From Rahnella aceris (GTDB lineage: Bacteria; Pseudomonadota; Gammaproteobacteria; Enterobacterales; Enterobacteriaceae), in contig NZ_JAADJV010000001.1 in assembly GCF_011684115.1 (NCBI RefSeq), positions 248,001 to 312,000 on the forward strand: a stretch of DNA of 64,000 bases. The letters are read 5' to 3'. Shown here piece after piece: positions 37,535-46,564 of the stretch (position 1 is the stretch's first letter; each line of letters opens with the position of its first letter). The notes under the pieces are model-generated. The model saw only the letters and a list, made by a program, of their open reading frames with translations. It ran no database searches and was not told the DNA's origin. Position numbers and translations under genes: made by a program.

Positions 37535-38331
37535 CACAGGTGTACCTCGCCACGCAGAACCTGCTGATAAATGTGCTGCAGGTTGCCGACAATTTCGTTG
37601 AGACGCAGATCGCCTTGTTCTTCAAGATATGCAGAAACGCGCTGTTCCACGGGTTGTAAGCCGGGCGCGGCCACGATATCCATAAAGGTGTCGGCAATCT
37701 GGCGGCCATAACGGTAACCGGCCATCCGGCGCGCTTCGCGGTCCAGCAACACGCGCAGCGGCTGCGGTAAATCCGGATGCAGCAGCAGAGCCGGTTCGGT
37801 GGCCGCCTCATCGTGTTGCTGGCCTTTGATCTTCTGATCCAGCAAACCCAGCGCCATCGCAAAACCATAAATGGTGGCGGCCGGTGTCGGCGGGCAACCC
37901 GGAATATACACATCCACCGGCACGATTTTGTCAGTGCCGCCCCACACGCAATACAGATCGTGGAAGATGCCGCCGCTGTTGCCGCAGGCGCCGTAGGAAA
38001 TGCAGATTTTCGGATCCGGCGCAGAATCCCAGGCGCGCAGCGCCGGAATACGCATGGCGCGGGTCACGGCACCGGTGAACAGCAAAATGTCTGCGTGACG
38101 CGGCGACGGGACCACTTTAATCCCAAAGCGTTCGGCGTCGAACAGCGGGGAAATGGCCGCGAAAATCTCAATTTCACAGCCGTTACAGCCGCCGCAGTCC
38201 ACGCGGTAAACGTAAGCTGAGCGGCGGATGCTGTGAAGCAGTGTGGATTTCAGTTTGGCAATGCTTTCATCCAGCGTGACGGGTACCGGCAGGCCATTTT
38301 CGTCACGCGGAGCAATCAGGTTATGACTCAT
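37534..38331 (-). CDS. hycG: hydrogenase-3 small subunit HycG
   Basis: The NuoB-like electron-transfer subunit of formate hydrogenlyase, peripheral on the cytoplasmic face, carrying one 4Fe-4S cluster near the NiFe subunit. Cluster ligands: [14 protein letters not shown] (about residues 45-58), [10 protein letters not shown] and PGCPPTP. 265 residues compared with 255 in E. coli. The start overlaps hycF by four bases (ATGA). Confidence 0.98.
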   Translation of the reverse strand: MSHNLIAPRDENGLPVPVTLDESIAKLKSTLLHSIRRSAYVYRVDCGGCNGCEIEIFAAISPLFDAERFGIKVVPSPRHADILLFTGAVTRAMRIPALRAWDSAPDPKICISYGACGNSGGIFHDLYCVWGGTDKIVPVDVYIPGCPPTPAATIYGFAMALGLLDQKIKGQQHDEAATEPALLLHPDLPQPLRVLLDREARRMAGYRYGRQIADTFMDIVAAPGLQPVEQRVSAYLEEQGDLRLNEIVGNLQHIYQQVLRGEVHL

Positions 38332-38885
38332 GAATGAGCCTCCGTGGTCATGTGCCGGCCAATATCAATACGGTCGGAGGAAGAAAGGCTGTGCAGTTTT
38401 TTGCATTCGGGGCAGGTTTCATACTGCTCCCGGCGGTCAGCAACTTGCCGGTCGCTCAGGGCGGCGCTTTCCTGCAACAGGCTGAGTGCGAAGTCGATTT
38501 CCTTTTGTACCGCGTAAGGTTTGCCGCAGGCACGGCAGTGACAGATAGGGAAATCCGCGGTCTCAAACAGGTCTTCTTTACGCCAGACTGCCAGTTCAAA
38601 TTCCTGCGACAGTCTGATGGCCGCCGTCGGGCAGACTTCCTCGCAGCGGGCGCAGAAAATGCAGCGGCCTAAGAACAGCTGCCAGCGGAGGGTTTCGCCG
38701 TCTTCTGCCGTGGTCATGGTCAGCGCGTTAGACGGGCAGGCGTTGGCACACGCGCCGCAGGCAATACACTGCTGTGCGGTGTATTGCGGTTTGCCGCGAA
38801 AATTCGCTGCCAGATCCAGCGGCTTAAACGGATAAGCCACGGTTGCGGTGCCGGTTTTAAGCACTTTTTTAATCAGTTTCAGCAT
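38328..38885 (-). CDS. hycF: formate hydrogenlyase ferredoxin subunit HycF
   Basis: A NuoI-like subunit with two 4Fe-4S clusters: [12 protein letters not shown] (about residues 38-49) and [12 protein letters not shown] (about 75-86). The N-terminal [23 protein letters not shown] is the family's membrane-associating segment. A C-terminal CHRCG-like zinc motif is also present as CHCRACGKP with CPECKKLH. 185 residues. Between hycE and hycG. Confidence 0.97.
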   Translation of the reverse strand: MLKLIKKVLKTGTATVAYPFKPLDLAANFRGKPQYTAQQCIACGACANACPSNALTMTTAEDGETLRWQLFLGRCIFCARCEEVCPTAAIRLSQEFELAVWRKEDLFETADFPICHCRACGKPYAVQKEIDFALSLLQESAALSDRQVADRREQYETCPECKKLHSLSSSDRIDIGRHMTTEAHS

Positions 38886-38900
38886 GATGGGAGCAGCTCC

Positions 38901-40625
38901 TCAAAGCGGCGAATTTTTGCGTTCGATGCCGTAGCGTTCGATCTCTTTGTAAGGCACGACGATGGACGTTTTCTTACGCACATCGACAACCGTCATGCGG
39001 TCGGTGCAGGAATAACAAGGATCGAGACTGCCGATAATCAGCGGCGCATCGGAGACCGTATTGCCGCGCAACATGTAACGCAGCGTCGGCCAGTTGGCGT
39101 AAGTCGCCGCACGGCAACGCCAGCGGAACAGCTTTTGGTTGTCGCCGGTCATGCTCCAGTGAATGTCGTCCCCGCGTGGTGCTTCAGCAAAACCGAGGGC
39201 GAAACGGTGAGGAATATAATTAAAGCCTTCCACCGCCAGCGGGCCGCCGGGCAGGCTTTGCAGGCCGAACTCGATCATATTCAGGGCGTTAAACACTTCG
39301 TGGATGCGCACTTTCAGGCGGGAATAAACGTCGTTACCGGTTTCGCTGCACAGTTCAAATGGCAGTTTGGCGTAACCGGCATACGGGTGATCCTGACGCA
39401 TATCGCGGCGGTGACCGCTGCCGCGCACCATCGGGCCGACATTACTGAAATCCCGCGCCACCTGCGGATCCAGAATACCGACGCCGATGCTGCGCTGCCG
39501 GGTATTTGGCGTGCTGAGCAGGATATCCACCAGCTCGTTAAGATCCCGGCGCATGCTGCCCGCCAGCGCAATCGTGGCGATCATGTCGTCTTTGAGGATG
39601 TCACGGCGGATGCCGCCGATCAGGTTCATGCCGTAGGTTTTACGCGCGCCGGTCAGGATTTCTGCCATCTTCATCGACTGTTCACGGACGCGGAAAAACT
39701 GCATGAAACCGGAATCAAAACCGACAAAATGACAGGCAAGCCCGAGGTTCAGCAGATGGCTGTGCAGACGTTCGACTTCCAGCAGAATAGAACGGATCAT
39801 CTGGGCGCGTTCCGGCACCACGATACCCATCGCGTTTTCGACCGAAGAGGTGTACGCCACGCTGTGCGTGAAGCCGCAGATGCCGCAAACACGGTCTGAG
39901 AGGAAGGTGACTTCGTTGTAGCCCATGCGGGTTTCGGCCAGTTTCTCCATGCCACGGTGCACGTAAAACAGCCGGTAATCGGCATCGATAATGTCTTCGC
40001 CGTCAACGAACAGACGAAAGTGTCCCGGTTCGTCAGAAGTGACGTGCAGCGGACCAATCGGCACAATTTTGCTGCCTTCTTTGGCTTCGGAAATAAACGG
40101 ATAGGTTTCTTCGTCCGTGGTGGGTGCCGGGCGCTGGCGGTAATCCATCGCATCTTTGCGCAGCGGGTATAAATCGTCCGGCCAGTCATCCGGCAGCACC
40201 AGACGGCGTTCGTCCGGCAACCCGACCGGGCGCAACCCGTACATATCACGCACTTCACGTTCGCCCCAGACCGCTGCCGGTACGCGCGGTGTCACGGAAG
40301 GGAATTCCAGCGACACAGGATCCACTTCGGCGCGCACGGTGATCCAGCACTTCACGCCTTTTTCCATCGACAGCACGTAATACAGCGCGTAGTTGCCGCA
40401 CAACGTACGTTCGTCATTGCCGAATAACACGGAAAGCCAGCCACCCTGCTGGTAATACAGCCATTCGACCACTTCCGGCAGCCAGTTCAGCCTGATGGTG
40501 ACGGTCGCCTGCGTGTCGGTCTGCCATTCACTGCCTAAGATCGCCGACGGAAACTGTTTCGCCAGCGCGGCCAGATACTCTTTACCGACCGGGTTTTGAT
40601 TTAATGCGGTATTGAACTCACTCAT
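38901..40625 (-). CDS. hycE: hydrogenase-3 large subunit HycE (precursor)
   Basis: The NiFe catalytic subunit. An N-terminal NuoC-like domain (to about residue 175) is fused to a NuoD-like large subunit. NiFe ligands are Cys247 and Cys250 (RVCGICGFTHS) and Cys537 and Cys540 (DPCYSCTDR). The 31-residue tail beginning MTVVDVRKK follows Arg543 and should be cut by HycI, as in E. coli. 574 residues. Follows hycD in the operon. Confidence 0.98.
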   Translation of the reverse strand: MSEFNTALNQNPVGKEYLAALAKQFPSAILGSEWQTDTQATVTIRLNWLPEVVEWLYYQQGGWLSVLFGNDERTLCGNYALYYVLSMEKGVKCWITVRAEVDPVSLEFPSVTPRVPAAVWGEREVRDMYGLRPVGLPDERRLVLPDDWPDDLYPLRKDAMDYRQRPAPTTDEETYPFISEAKEGSKIVPIGPLHVTSDEPGHFRLFVDGEDIIDADYRLFYVHRGMEKLAETRMGYNEVTFLSDRVCGICGFTHSVAYTSSVENAMGIVVPERAQMIRSILLEVERLHSHLLNLGLACHFVGFDSGFMQFFRVREQSMKMAEILTGARKTYGMNLIGGIRRDILKDDMIATIALAGSMRRDLNELVDILLSTPNTRQRSIGVGILDPQVARDFSNVGPMVRGSGHRRDMRQDHPYAGYAKLPFELCSETGNDVYSRLKVRIHEVFNALNMIEFGLQSLPGGPLAVEGFNYIPHRFALGFAEAPRGDDIHWSMTGDNQKLFRWRCRAATYANWPTLRYMLRGNTVSDAPLIIGSLDPCYSCTDRMTVVDVRKKTSIVVPYKEIERYGIERKNSPL

Positions 40626-40669
40626 TACAAAGCCTCTTCCCGCCGCAGCGGGACAAGAAAAATGTCAGG

Positions 40670-41623
40670 TCAGCCTGCGACCAGCCAGGAAACCAGCGCC
40701 AGAAACGCCAGCCCGAAACCCGCCCAGGTGGTGCGGGAAGTTTTAAGAAAGCGCAGACGGGCGACGCTGTTCTCGATGAGCGCCACCACAAATACCGCGA
40801 TCAGCAGTTTCACCAGACACAGCACCACGGCGGTCAGCAACGTCAGCGGCGTGAGTTGCTCCGCCAGTCCGAACGGGAAAAACAGACCAAGGAATAGCTG
40901 CAACACCACCAGTTGTTTCAGGCTGATGCCGATTTTCAGCACGCCCAGCGCCGCGCCGGAGTATTCGGTCAGCGGGCCTTCCTGTAATTCCTGCTCGGCT
41001 TCCGCCATGTCGAACGGCAGCTTGCCCATTTCGATATAGGTCGCGAATGCACAGGCCAGACCGGCCAGAACGAGTGTTAAGGAAGACGACAGCGGCCAGT
41101 GCAGAACACGGGCGGCAATGGCGCCAAGCGAGGTGGAACCGGCGACCAGCGCCGCAATCCACAGCCCGAGCAGCAGAATGGGCTCGACCAGCACACCAAG
41201 CACCGCTTCACGGCTGGCGCCGATGCCGGTGAAGGTGCTGCCGGTATCCAGCCCGGCGATGGCAAACACAAAACGCACTATGGCAAACAGATAGATGACC
41301 GTGATCAGATCGCCTGCCGCGCCCAGTGGCGACGCCAGCGTCACCACCGGCAGGGCGGTGGCGATCACCAGTAAGCCGCCGGTCAGCAGGTACGGCATGC
41401 TGCGAAACGCCGCACCGGCCGCGGCGGGTGCGACACTCTGGCGGGTCAGCAGTTTGGTGATATCACGGTATTCCTGTAACACGCCGGGTCCCTGACGGTT
41501 GTGCATCCGTGCGCGCATTACGCGGCTGAATCCGGCAAACAGCGGCGCGAGCGCCAGCAACGCAATCGCCTGAATCAGCGCCAGCGGCCACAACGAACCC
41601 GCGAGTAAGAATGAAGTGTTCAT
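40670..41623 (-). CDS. hycD: formate hydrogenlyase membrane subunit HycD
   Basis: A NuoH-like membrane protein anchoring the peripheral arm to the membrane. Seen: MHNRQGPGVLQEYRDITKLL, GLDTGSTFTGIGASREA, and ATYIEMGKLPFDMAEAEQELQEGPLTEYSG, the conserved acidic loop of NuoH homologues. About eight hydrophobic segments, 317 residues. The ATG at 41623 (MNTSFLLAG) has GAGGAA before it; the frame upstream lies inside hycC. Confidence 0.97.
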   Translation of the reverse strand: MNTSFLLAGSLWPLALIQAIALLALAPLFAGFSRVMRARMHNRQGPGVLQEYRDITKLLTRQSVAPAAAGAAFRSMPYLLTGGLLVIATALPVVTLASPLGAAGDLITVIYLFAIVRFVFAIAGLDTGSTFTGIGASREAVLGVLVEPILLLGLWIAALVAGSTSLGAIAARVLHWPLSSSLTLVLAGLACAFATYIEMGKLPFDMAEAEQELQEGPLTEYSGAALGVLKIGISLKQLVVLQLFLGLFFPFGLAEQLTPLTLLTAVVLCLVKLLIAVFVVALIENSVARLRFLKTSRTTWAGFGLAFLALVSWLVAG

Positions 41624-41633
41624 AGTCAGTTCC

Positions 41634-43538
41634 TCAGGCAAAAGCCACGACCAGCAACACGGCCAGTTCGATGAAAGCCAGACGACGGCAGAAGGCACCC
41701 AGCCAGCCACGGTGCAGCGCGGCCACCAGCGGAGCCGGTGTCATGTGCTGACGCAGGCGATAAAGCGGGGCAAACATCACGCGCAGCGGTTGGGCAAAAC
41801 TCGTCGCTGTCACCACCATGTCAGCGGAATGGCCGTAGCCACAGGCCCAGGCATCGCCGCGTGAACGGTTTGGCAGACGGGAACCGCGCAATACCGTGGC
41901 GGCAATCCACGGCAGCAGCGGCATGCCCAGCAGCAGAATGGCGACCATCGGCGCGGATACCGCAGACGTGGCGGAGAACGCCGCGCCATGTCCGGCGGCC
42001 TGTAAAACAGGCACGTTCAGCACTGAGGCGGCAACGGCGGAGAAGTGCGGAATCAACCACGGCGAGGCGACACCGAAAACCACACACAACAGCGCCAGCA
42101 ATACGCTGCTGAGTGTCATCAGTCGCGGGGCAGGCGTGGCGTCTGCCGCCGCCGGACTGCGTGGTGTGCCTAAGAAAGTGACGCCGAAAACTTTGGCAAT
42201 ACACATCAGCGCCAGCGCACCGGTCAGGGCCAGACCGACCGCCAGCAGCGGCCCGAGCAGACGTGCGATAAACACGTGACCCGCACTCAGCTGGAACAGC
42301 GACTGATACAGCAGCCATTCGCTGGCAAAGCCGTTCAGCGGCGGCAGGGCAGCCATCGACATCAGGGCAATCAGCATCGACACGGCGGTCCACGGCATCA
42401 GACGGGCGATCCCGCCGAGTTTTTCCATGTCCTTAATGCCGGTCTGCATTTCGATTTCACCGGCACCGAGGAACAGCGCGGTTTTAAACAACCCGTGATT
42501 AAACAGGTGAAACAATCCGGCCAGCAGGGCGAGCGAAGCCAGCAGCGGCAGATTCAGCGCCACGCCCACCATGGCGCCGCCGATGCCGAGCAAAATAATC
42601 CCGACGTTTTCCAGCGTGTGATAGGCCAGCAGACGGCGGATATCGTGCTCCATCAGCGCGTACAGGCCGCCGATAAATGCGGTCAGGATTGCCAGAAGCA
42701 ATACCATCAGGCCCCACCAGAGTGGCGGTGCGCCGAGCAAGTCCAGACCGACTTTTACGATGCCAATAATGCCGATTTTCATCAGCGCCGAAGAGAACAG
42801 GGCAGCGGCGTGGGCGGGGGCGCTGGAATGCGACTGCGGCACCCAGGCGTGCAGCGGGATAATCCCGGCGTAGAGTCCGAAACCGGCCAGTGCCAGCAGG
42901 AAAGCCAGCGATCTAATGCCTGGCGTAAACGTGGTGTGGCGAAGAACCTCAAAATCCAGACTGCCGCTGGCGTGATGCAGCAGCGCAAACGCCAGGATCA
43001 GACACAGCGTGCCGAGGCGGCCGGATAAAAACTGATTCAGACCGGCACGGCGGCTTTTCACATCGTCGGCTTGTACGATCATGAAATACGCACACAGCGC
43101 GGCCATTTCCATCATCAGGATCAGTTCAGCCGCATTGGCGGAAATCGCCGCGGCAGTCAGCGCCGCCAGCAGCAGATTGCATAACAACCCGGTACGGGCG
43201 CGCTGGCGCGGACGGGCATTCGCCAGCCATGCGCAGGCATACAGGCTGCTGAACAAGGCCGTTACCGACATCGCCAGTAACAACAATGCATTCAGCGGGC
43301 TGAAGCTGGCGCGGTAAGGCAGAACCGGCAGTGTAAGGGTCACCGGTGCGCCACTGTTAACCATCTGAATCGCAGCGATAATAACCGCCACGGATGCCAC
43401 CATGCTGCCAGCGCCTGAAATCAGGCTGCTTAATTTCGCGGCTCCTGCCAGTAACCCGCAGATAATGCCGCTGAAAACCCAGACCAGCAGCGCCAGCGTC
43501 AACAGTGATGCCGGATCCAACGTTAATAGTGCCGTCAT
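41634..43538 (-). CDS. hycC: formate hydrogenlyase membrane subunit HycC
   Basis: A NuoL/M/N-type antiporter-like membrane protein of formate hydrogenlyase. About 15-16 hydrophobic segments; typical motifs are LHAWVPQSHSSAPAHAAALFSSALMKIGIIGIVKV, HTLENVGIILLGIGG and LFHLFNHGLFKTALFLGAG. 634 residues, somewhat longer than E. coli HycC (608). The start overlaps the hycB stop by four bases. Confidence 0.97.
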   Translation of the reverse strand: MTALLTLDPASLLTLALLVWVFSGIICGLLAGAAKLSSLISGAGSMVASVAVIIAAIQMVNSGAPVTLTLPVLPYRASFSPLNALLLLAMSVTALFSSLYACAWLANARPRQRARTGLLCNLLLAALTAAAISANAAELILMMEMAALCAYFMIVQADDVKSRRAGLNQFLSGRLGTLCLILAFALLHHASGSLDFEVLRHTTFTPGIRSLAFLLALAGFGLYAGIIPLHAWVPQSHSSAPAHAAALFSSALMKIGIIGIVKVGLDLLGAPPLWWGLMVLLLAILTAFIGGLYALMEHDIRRLLAYHTLENVGIILLGIGGAMVGVALNLPLLASLALLAGLFHLFNHGLFKTALFLGAGEIEMQTGIKDMEKLGGIARLMPWTAVSMLIALMSMAALPPLNGFASEWLLYQSLFQLSAGHVFIARLLGPLLAVGLALTGALALMCIAKVFGVTFLGTPRSPAAADATPAPRLMTLSSVLLALLCVVFGVASPWLIPHFSAVAASVLNVPVLQAAGHGAAFSATSAVSAPMVAILLLGMPLLPWIAATVLRGSRLPNRSRGDAWACGYGHSADMVVTATSFAQPLRVMFAPLYRLRQHMTPAPLVAALHRGWLGAFCRRLAFIELAVLLVVAFA

Positions 43539-44164
43539 TGTTTGGCCTCCGTGTCAGGCGCACTAAAGGATGTCAGCCCGGCCGGGAATACATTCATCGC
43601 ATTCAGGCGTTTTTGCTGGCTGGCATTTTCAGACAGACTGGCCGTGATAAGCCGGATGGCCTGTGTGGGACAGGTCTTGATGCATGCCGGACCCTCAGGG
43701 CTGAAACTGCATAAATCGCATTTCACTGCCACCGCGCGAACCCCCGGCACACAATCCAGGAAAGGGCTGATCGCACGTGGCGGGCGCGGCGCGGGCAGCG
43801 CTTTTGAGGTGTTACAGTCGACGGGCATGTCCAGCGGCGTGCTGCCGGAAAAGGTGATGGCACCGAACGGGCAGGCAAGCCCGCACAGTTTGCAACTGAC
43901 GCAGAGGCTTTCATTGAGATGAATCGCGTCGTTTTCACGGGTGATAGCATTAACCGGACACACCTGCGCGCAGGGGGCATCTTCACACTGGTGACACATC
44001 ACCGGCGCGGAATCCAGACGGTTTCGCATCACCTGCAAACGGGGGGCAGATTGTAAACCGTGACGCTGGTGTTCCTGCGAACAACTGGCCATACAGGTAT
44101 TGCAGCCAATACAAAGTTTCGGATCAGCTATCACATATTGATTCATGGCATTTTTAAAGCTCAT
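43535..44164 (-). CDS. hycB: formate hydrogenlyase ferredoxin subunit HycB
   Basis: The four-cluster 4Fe-4S protein that passes electrons from FdhF to the hydrogenase. Clusters: CIGCNTCMASC, CHQCEDAPCAQVCP, CVSCKLCGLACP and CDLC...CIKTCP. E. coli starts at the equivalent of MNQYVIADP (44146). Here, AAGGAGACTTC precedes the ATG at 44164 (MSFKNAMNQYV), so this start is chosen, giving 209 residues. Confidence 0.96.
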   Translation of the reverse strand: MSFKNAMNQYVIADPKLCIGCNTCMASCSQEHQRHGLQSAPRLQVMRNRLDSAPVMCHQCEDAPCAQVCPVNAITRENDAIHLNESLCVSCKLCGLACPFGAITFSGSTPLDMPVDCNTSKALPAPRPPRAISPFLDCVPGVRAVAVKCDLCSFSPEGPACIKTCPTQAIRLITASLSENASQQKRLNAMNVFPAGLTSFSAPDTEAKQ

Positions 44165-44178
44165 GAAGTCTCCTTGGT

Positions 44179-44200
44179 ATTTCGTCAAAGGTGACGAAAT
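44179..44200. promoter_or_regulatory. inverted repeat ATTTCGTCA-AAGG-TGACGAAAT between hycA and hycB
   Basis: Perfect nine-base arms. In E. coli the hycA-hycB gap contains an FhlA enhancer for the divergent hyp operon, so this is a good FhlA-site candidate. It begins only 15 bases upstream of the hycB start. Confidence 0.6.
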
Positions 44201-44220
44201 CGGCACTTAAATTGACATTT

Positions 44221-44234
44221 CGACATTTATGTCG
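44221..44234. promoter_or_regulatory. candidate FhlA-type operator, CGACAT-TT-ATGTCG
   Basis: A perfect palindrome in the hycA-hycB gap; variants are found at 36553 and 44999. Confidence 0.6.
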
Positions 44235-44311
44235 GAATAGATCCCAGTAAAAAAACGGCAATGAAAAACATTCCTGTTATGCCGGTGTGATAATGTATTT
44301 CTGAATGTAAA

Positions 44312-44785
44312 TCAGGCGTGGTCGAGTAATTTATCGAGTTGCGAATGAATGGGCTGATTAGTTTTCAGTGAGTCAAAAATACACTGATAAATAGCCGATA
44401 TTTTATTGAGATAATGTTCCAGCACGGCGTTCTTATCTTTAATATCCACGGTGCCATCAACCCGGCCTTCTTCACTCAGCGTGGCGTGTGCAAACGCTCT
44501 GAAGTCGGATTCTTCACCGCTGTGCGCCATGTTCAGGCTGTAAACGATATCCTGACTGTAGAAGTCGTCGCTGAGATGAATACTGACGGAAAAATGGTTA
44601 AACAGGGTGAAGCGGATATCCTGATCTTCGCCGCAACTGAATTCATGGTTTATCTTTTTATTTGAATGGGTTATGGCCTGTGTCAGGCTGTTCCGATACA
44701 GGCGCCATTGTGATTTCAGATGGCTGTTTTTGCTGGCTATATAATCCGCTTTACTGGTCAGTTCGCTGAGAGTGCTCATTGTCAT
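44312..44785 (-). CDS. hycA: formate hydrogenlyase regulatory protein HycA
   Basis: A small repressor-like protein that counteracts FhlA in E. coli. Matches HycA in SKADYIASKNSHLKSQWRLYRNSLTQAITHS, FTLFNHFSVSIHLSDDF and VLEHYLNKISAIYQCIFDSL. 157 residues from the ATG at 44785; a second ATG two codons later is equally possible because the ribosome site (GGGTAATGACA) fits it better. First gene of the hyc operon, 106 bases after the -12 box of its promoter... measured from the promoter at 44875 it is about 90 bases. Confidence 0.93.
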   Translation of the reverse strand: MTMSTLSELTSKADYIASKNSHLKSQWRLYRNSLTQAITHSNKKINHEFSCGEDQDIRFTLFNHFSVSIHLSDDFYSQDIVYSLNMAHSGEESDFRAFAHATLSEEGRVDGTVDIKDKNAVLEHYLNKISAIYQCIFDSLKTNQPIHSQLDKLLDHA

Positions 44786-44874
44786 TACCCGTTATTGAGG
44801 TGTGCGTAGGTGCCTTTCCGGTCCGTCTTTATGCAGAAAGTGACGACGAAAATACGGCGCATACATCCCTGCTG

Positions 44875-44889
44875 GCATAAAACGTGCCA
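44875..44889 (-). promoter_or_regulatory. sigma-54 promoter of the hyc operon
   Basis: Minus strand TGGCACG-TTTT-ATGC with GG and GC exactly 12 bases apart (44888/44887 and 44876/44875). Formate- and FhlA-dependent sigma-54 transcription of hyc is established in E. coli. Confidence 0.88.
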
Positions 44890-44998
44890 GTTTCCGGTTT
44901 TGTTTAATAACTGCTTTATTATTAAAAGGTTAAGATATTTAAAACCTGTGTGCCCGGTCGCATGAAAAACATAATGACATGTCGATGACACGGTATTT

Positions 44999-45012
44999 CG
45001 ACATATATGACG
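44999..45012. promoter_or_regulatory. candidate FhlA-type operator, CGACAT-AT-ATGACG
   Basis: Near-palindrome with one mismatch, about 65-75 bases upstream of the hyp promoter and 110 bases from the hyc promoter, a suitable enhancer position for both. Preceded by GACATGTCGATGACA. Confidence 0.5.
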
Positions 45013-45074
45013 GACTGCGCCGGGATTATTTCGCTATCCGGTTTTCTTCTCCGTGTCTCCGTGTCGAAAAATTG

Positions 45075-45090
45075 TGGCATCAATATTGCT
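45075..45090 (+). promoter_or_regulatory. sigma-54 promoter of the hyp operon
   Basis: TGGCATC-AATA-TTGCT matches the -24/-12 consensus with GG (45076-45077) and GC (45088-45089) in exact spacing. hypA begins about 50 bases downstream. Confidence 0.88.
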
Positions 45091-45140
45091 ACTTACCTTC
45101 CCATGCGCTGTTTATTAATCTCCTGACGGAGAGGGAAATA

Positions 45141-45485
45141 ATGCACGAGATTACGTTGTGCCAGAACGCCGTGGAAATAATGCAACAGTTTGGACGGCAA
45201 AATAATGCCCGGAGAATTACGGCGGTATGGATGGAAATTGGCGCGTTTTCCTGCGTCGAACCTGAAGCGGTGCAATTTTGCTTCGAACTGGCGTGCCGCG
45301 AAACGCTCGCTGAAGGTTGTGAATTGCATCTCCACACACCGGCGGCAGAAAGCTGGTGCTACACGTGCCAGCAGGACATCACTTTACTCAGCCCCGGCGT
45401 GCTGCTGTGTCCGCACTGTGGCGGACGTGATGTGCGGGTGGTGGCCGATGACGGCATGAAAATTAAACGAATCGAAATCGAATAA
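45141..45485 (+). CDS. hypA: hydrogenase nickel-insertion protein HypA
   Basis: A nickel chaperone for the hydrogenase-3 large subunit. The N-terminal MHE nickel site is exact, and the zinc site is CYTC...CPHC near residues 74-93. The ATG at 45141 follows GGAGAGG and gives 114 residues. An open frame extends upstream to 44979 through the promoter region and is not used. First gene of hypABCDE-fhlA. Confidence 0.97.
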   Translation: MHEITLCQNAVEIMQQFGRQNNARRITAVWMEIGAFSCVEPEAVQFCFELACRETLAEGCELHLHTPAAESWCYTCQQDITLLSPGVLLCPHCGGRDVRVVADDGMKIKRIEIE

Positions 45486-45515
45486 CGGGCACCCGATGTG
45501 CCCGGGGAGAAAGCT

Positions 45516-46295
45516 ATGTGCAGTACCTGCGGTTGTGCCAGCGGCGAACTTCGTATCGAAGGCGTCAGCCCTGAACACACTCATCACCATTCCCATGATC
45601 ACGATGATTCACATGAGCATCGCCACGGTCTGCCGTTTGCACCGCGACGCCTGGTGGACATCGAAATGGACGTGCTGGCGAAGAATAACCATATCGCTGC
45701 CCATAACCGCGAGCATTTTGCGGCGGCGGGCATTCTGGCACTGAATCTGGTGTCCAGCCCCGGCTCCGGTAAAACGACCCTGCTGACCAGCACCCTGACC
45801 CGGCTGGCACCGTATTTCGACTGCGCGGTGATAGAAGGCGATCAGCAAACCACTCACGATGCCGATCGTATCCGTGCCACCGGCGTCCCGGCGATCCAGG
45901 TGAATACCGGTAAAGGCTGCCATCTGGACGCGCAAATGGTTCATGATGCGCTGCATCAGCTGTCGCCAAACAATAACAGCCTGTTGTTTATCGAAAATGT
46001 CGGCAATCTGGTGTGTCCGGCCAGTTTTGATCTCGGTGAATTGCACAAAGTGGCGGTGCTGTCCGTCACGGAAGGCGAGGACAAGCCGCTGAAATATCCG
46101 CATATGTTTGCCGCATCGCGCCTTATGGTCCTCAATAAAATCGACCTGTTGCCGTATGTCAGTTTTGACGTCGAAGCCTGTATTGCCAATGCGCGCCAGG
46201 TCAATCCGCAGATTGAAGTGATCCGGCTTTCTGCCACTACCGGCGAAGGTATGGAGCAGTGGCTGGCCTGGCTGGAGCAGCAACGATGTGCATAG
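45516..46295 (+). CDS. hypB: hydrogenase nickel-insertion GTPase HypB
   Basis: A GTPase that delivers nickel together with HypA. N-terminal high-affinity nickel site MCSTCGC, then a histidine-rich stretch ([17 protein letters not shown], about residues 22-38) not prominent in E. coli HypB, then the P-loop [11 protein letters not shown] and NKIDLLPY. The ATG at 45516 follows GGGGAGAAAGCT and gives 259 residues. The His stretch suggests nickel storage, as in rhizobial HypB; that is inference. Confidence 0.97.
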   Translation: MCSTCGCASGELRIEGVSPEHTHHHSHDHDDSHEHRHGLPFAPRRLVDIEMDVLAKNNHIAAHNREHFAAAGILALNLVSSPGSGKTTLLTSTLTRLAPYFDCAVIEGDQQTTHDADRIRATGVPAIQVNTGKGCHLDAQMVHDALHQLSPNNNSLLFIENVGNLVCPASFDLGELHKVAVLSVTEGEDKPLKYPHMFAASRLMVLNKIDLLPYVSFDVEACIANARQVNPQIEVIRLSATTGEGMEQWLAWLEQQRCA

Positions 46296-46564
46296 GCATT
46301 CCGGGACAAATCGTCGCGCTGCATGACCAGCAGCCTGATCACGCCTGGGCAGAAGTCTGCGGTCTGCGCCGCGAAGTGAATATTGCGCTGGTGTGCGACG
46401 GCCAGCCACAAACGCTGATCGGCGGCTGGGTGTTAATCCACGTCGGTTTTGCATTGAGCAAACTTGATGAACAGGAAGCACAAGAAACGCTGGCTGCGCT
46501 GCACGCGATGGAAGAAGTAGAAGCCGATGTCGCCCTGTTTCTCGGTGCGGGAGAGGCCCGATAA
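46286..46564 (+). CDS. hypC: hydrogenase assembly chaperone HypC
   Basis: A small chaperone that carries the Fe(CN)2CO unit with HypD to HycE. The essential N-terminal Cys2 motif [10 protein letters not shown] is present. The ATG at 46286 overlaps the end of hypB by ten bases and gives 92 residues. Its stop overlaps the hypD start (TAATG). Confidence 0.97.
   Translation: MCIGIPGQIVALHDQQPDHAWAEVCGLRREVNIALVCDGQPQTLIGGWVLIHVGFALSKLDEQEAQETLAALHAMEEVEADVALFLGAGEAR

Larger units (their letters stand above)
44786..45140. other. hycA-hypA divergent regulatory region
   Basis: 355 bases between the hyc and hyp operons. It holds two outward-facing sigma-54 promoters (44875-44889 minus, 45075-45090 plus) and a central FhlA-type site (44999-45012). 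No gene of its own is supported. Confidence 0.85.

Noticed and set aside
38784..39899. A 371-codon open frame on the plus strand opposite hycE/hycF
   Set aside because: Antisense to two conserved hydrogenase genes; no ribosome site or recognisable protein.
45609..46481. A 290-codon open frame on the minus strand across hypB and hypC
   Set aside because: Shadow of the conserved hyp operon, with low-complexity translation.
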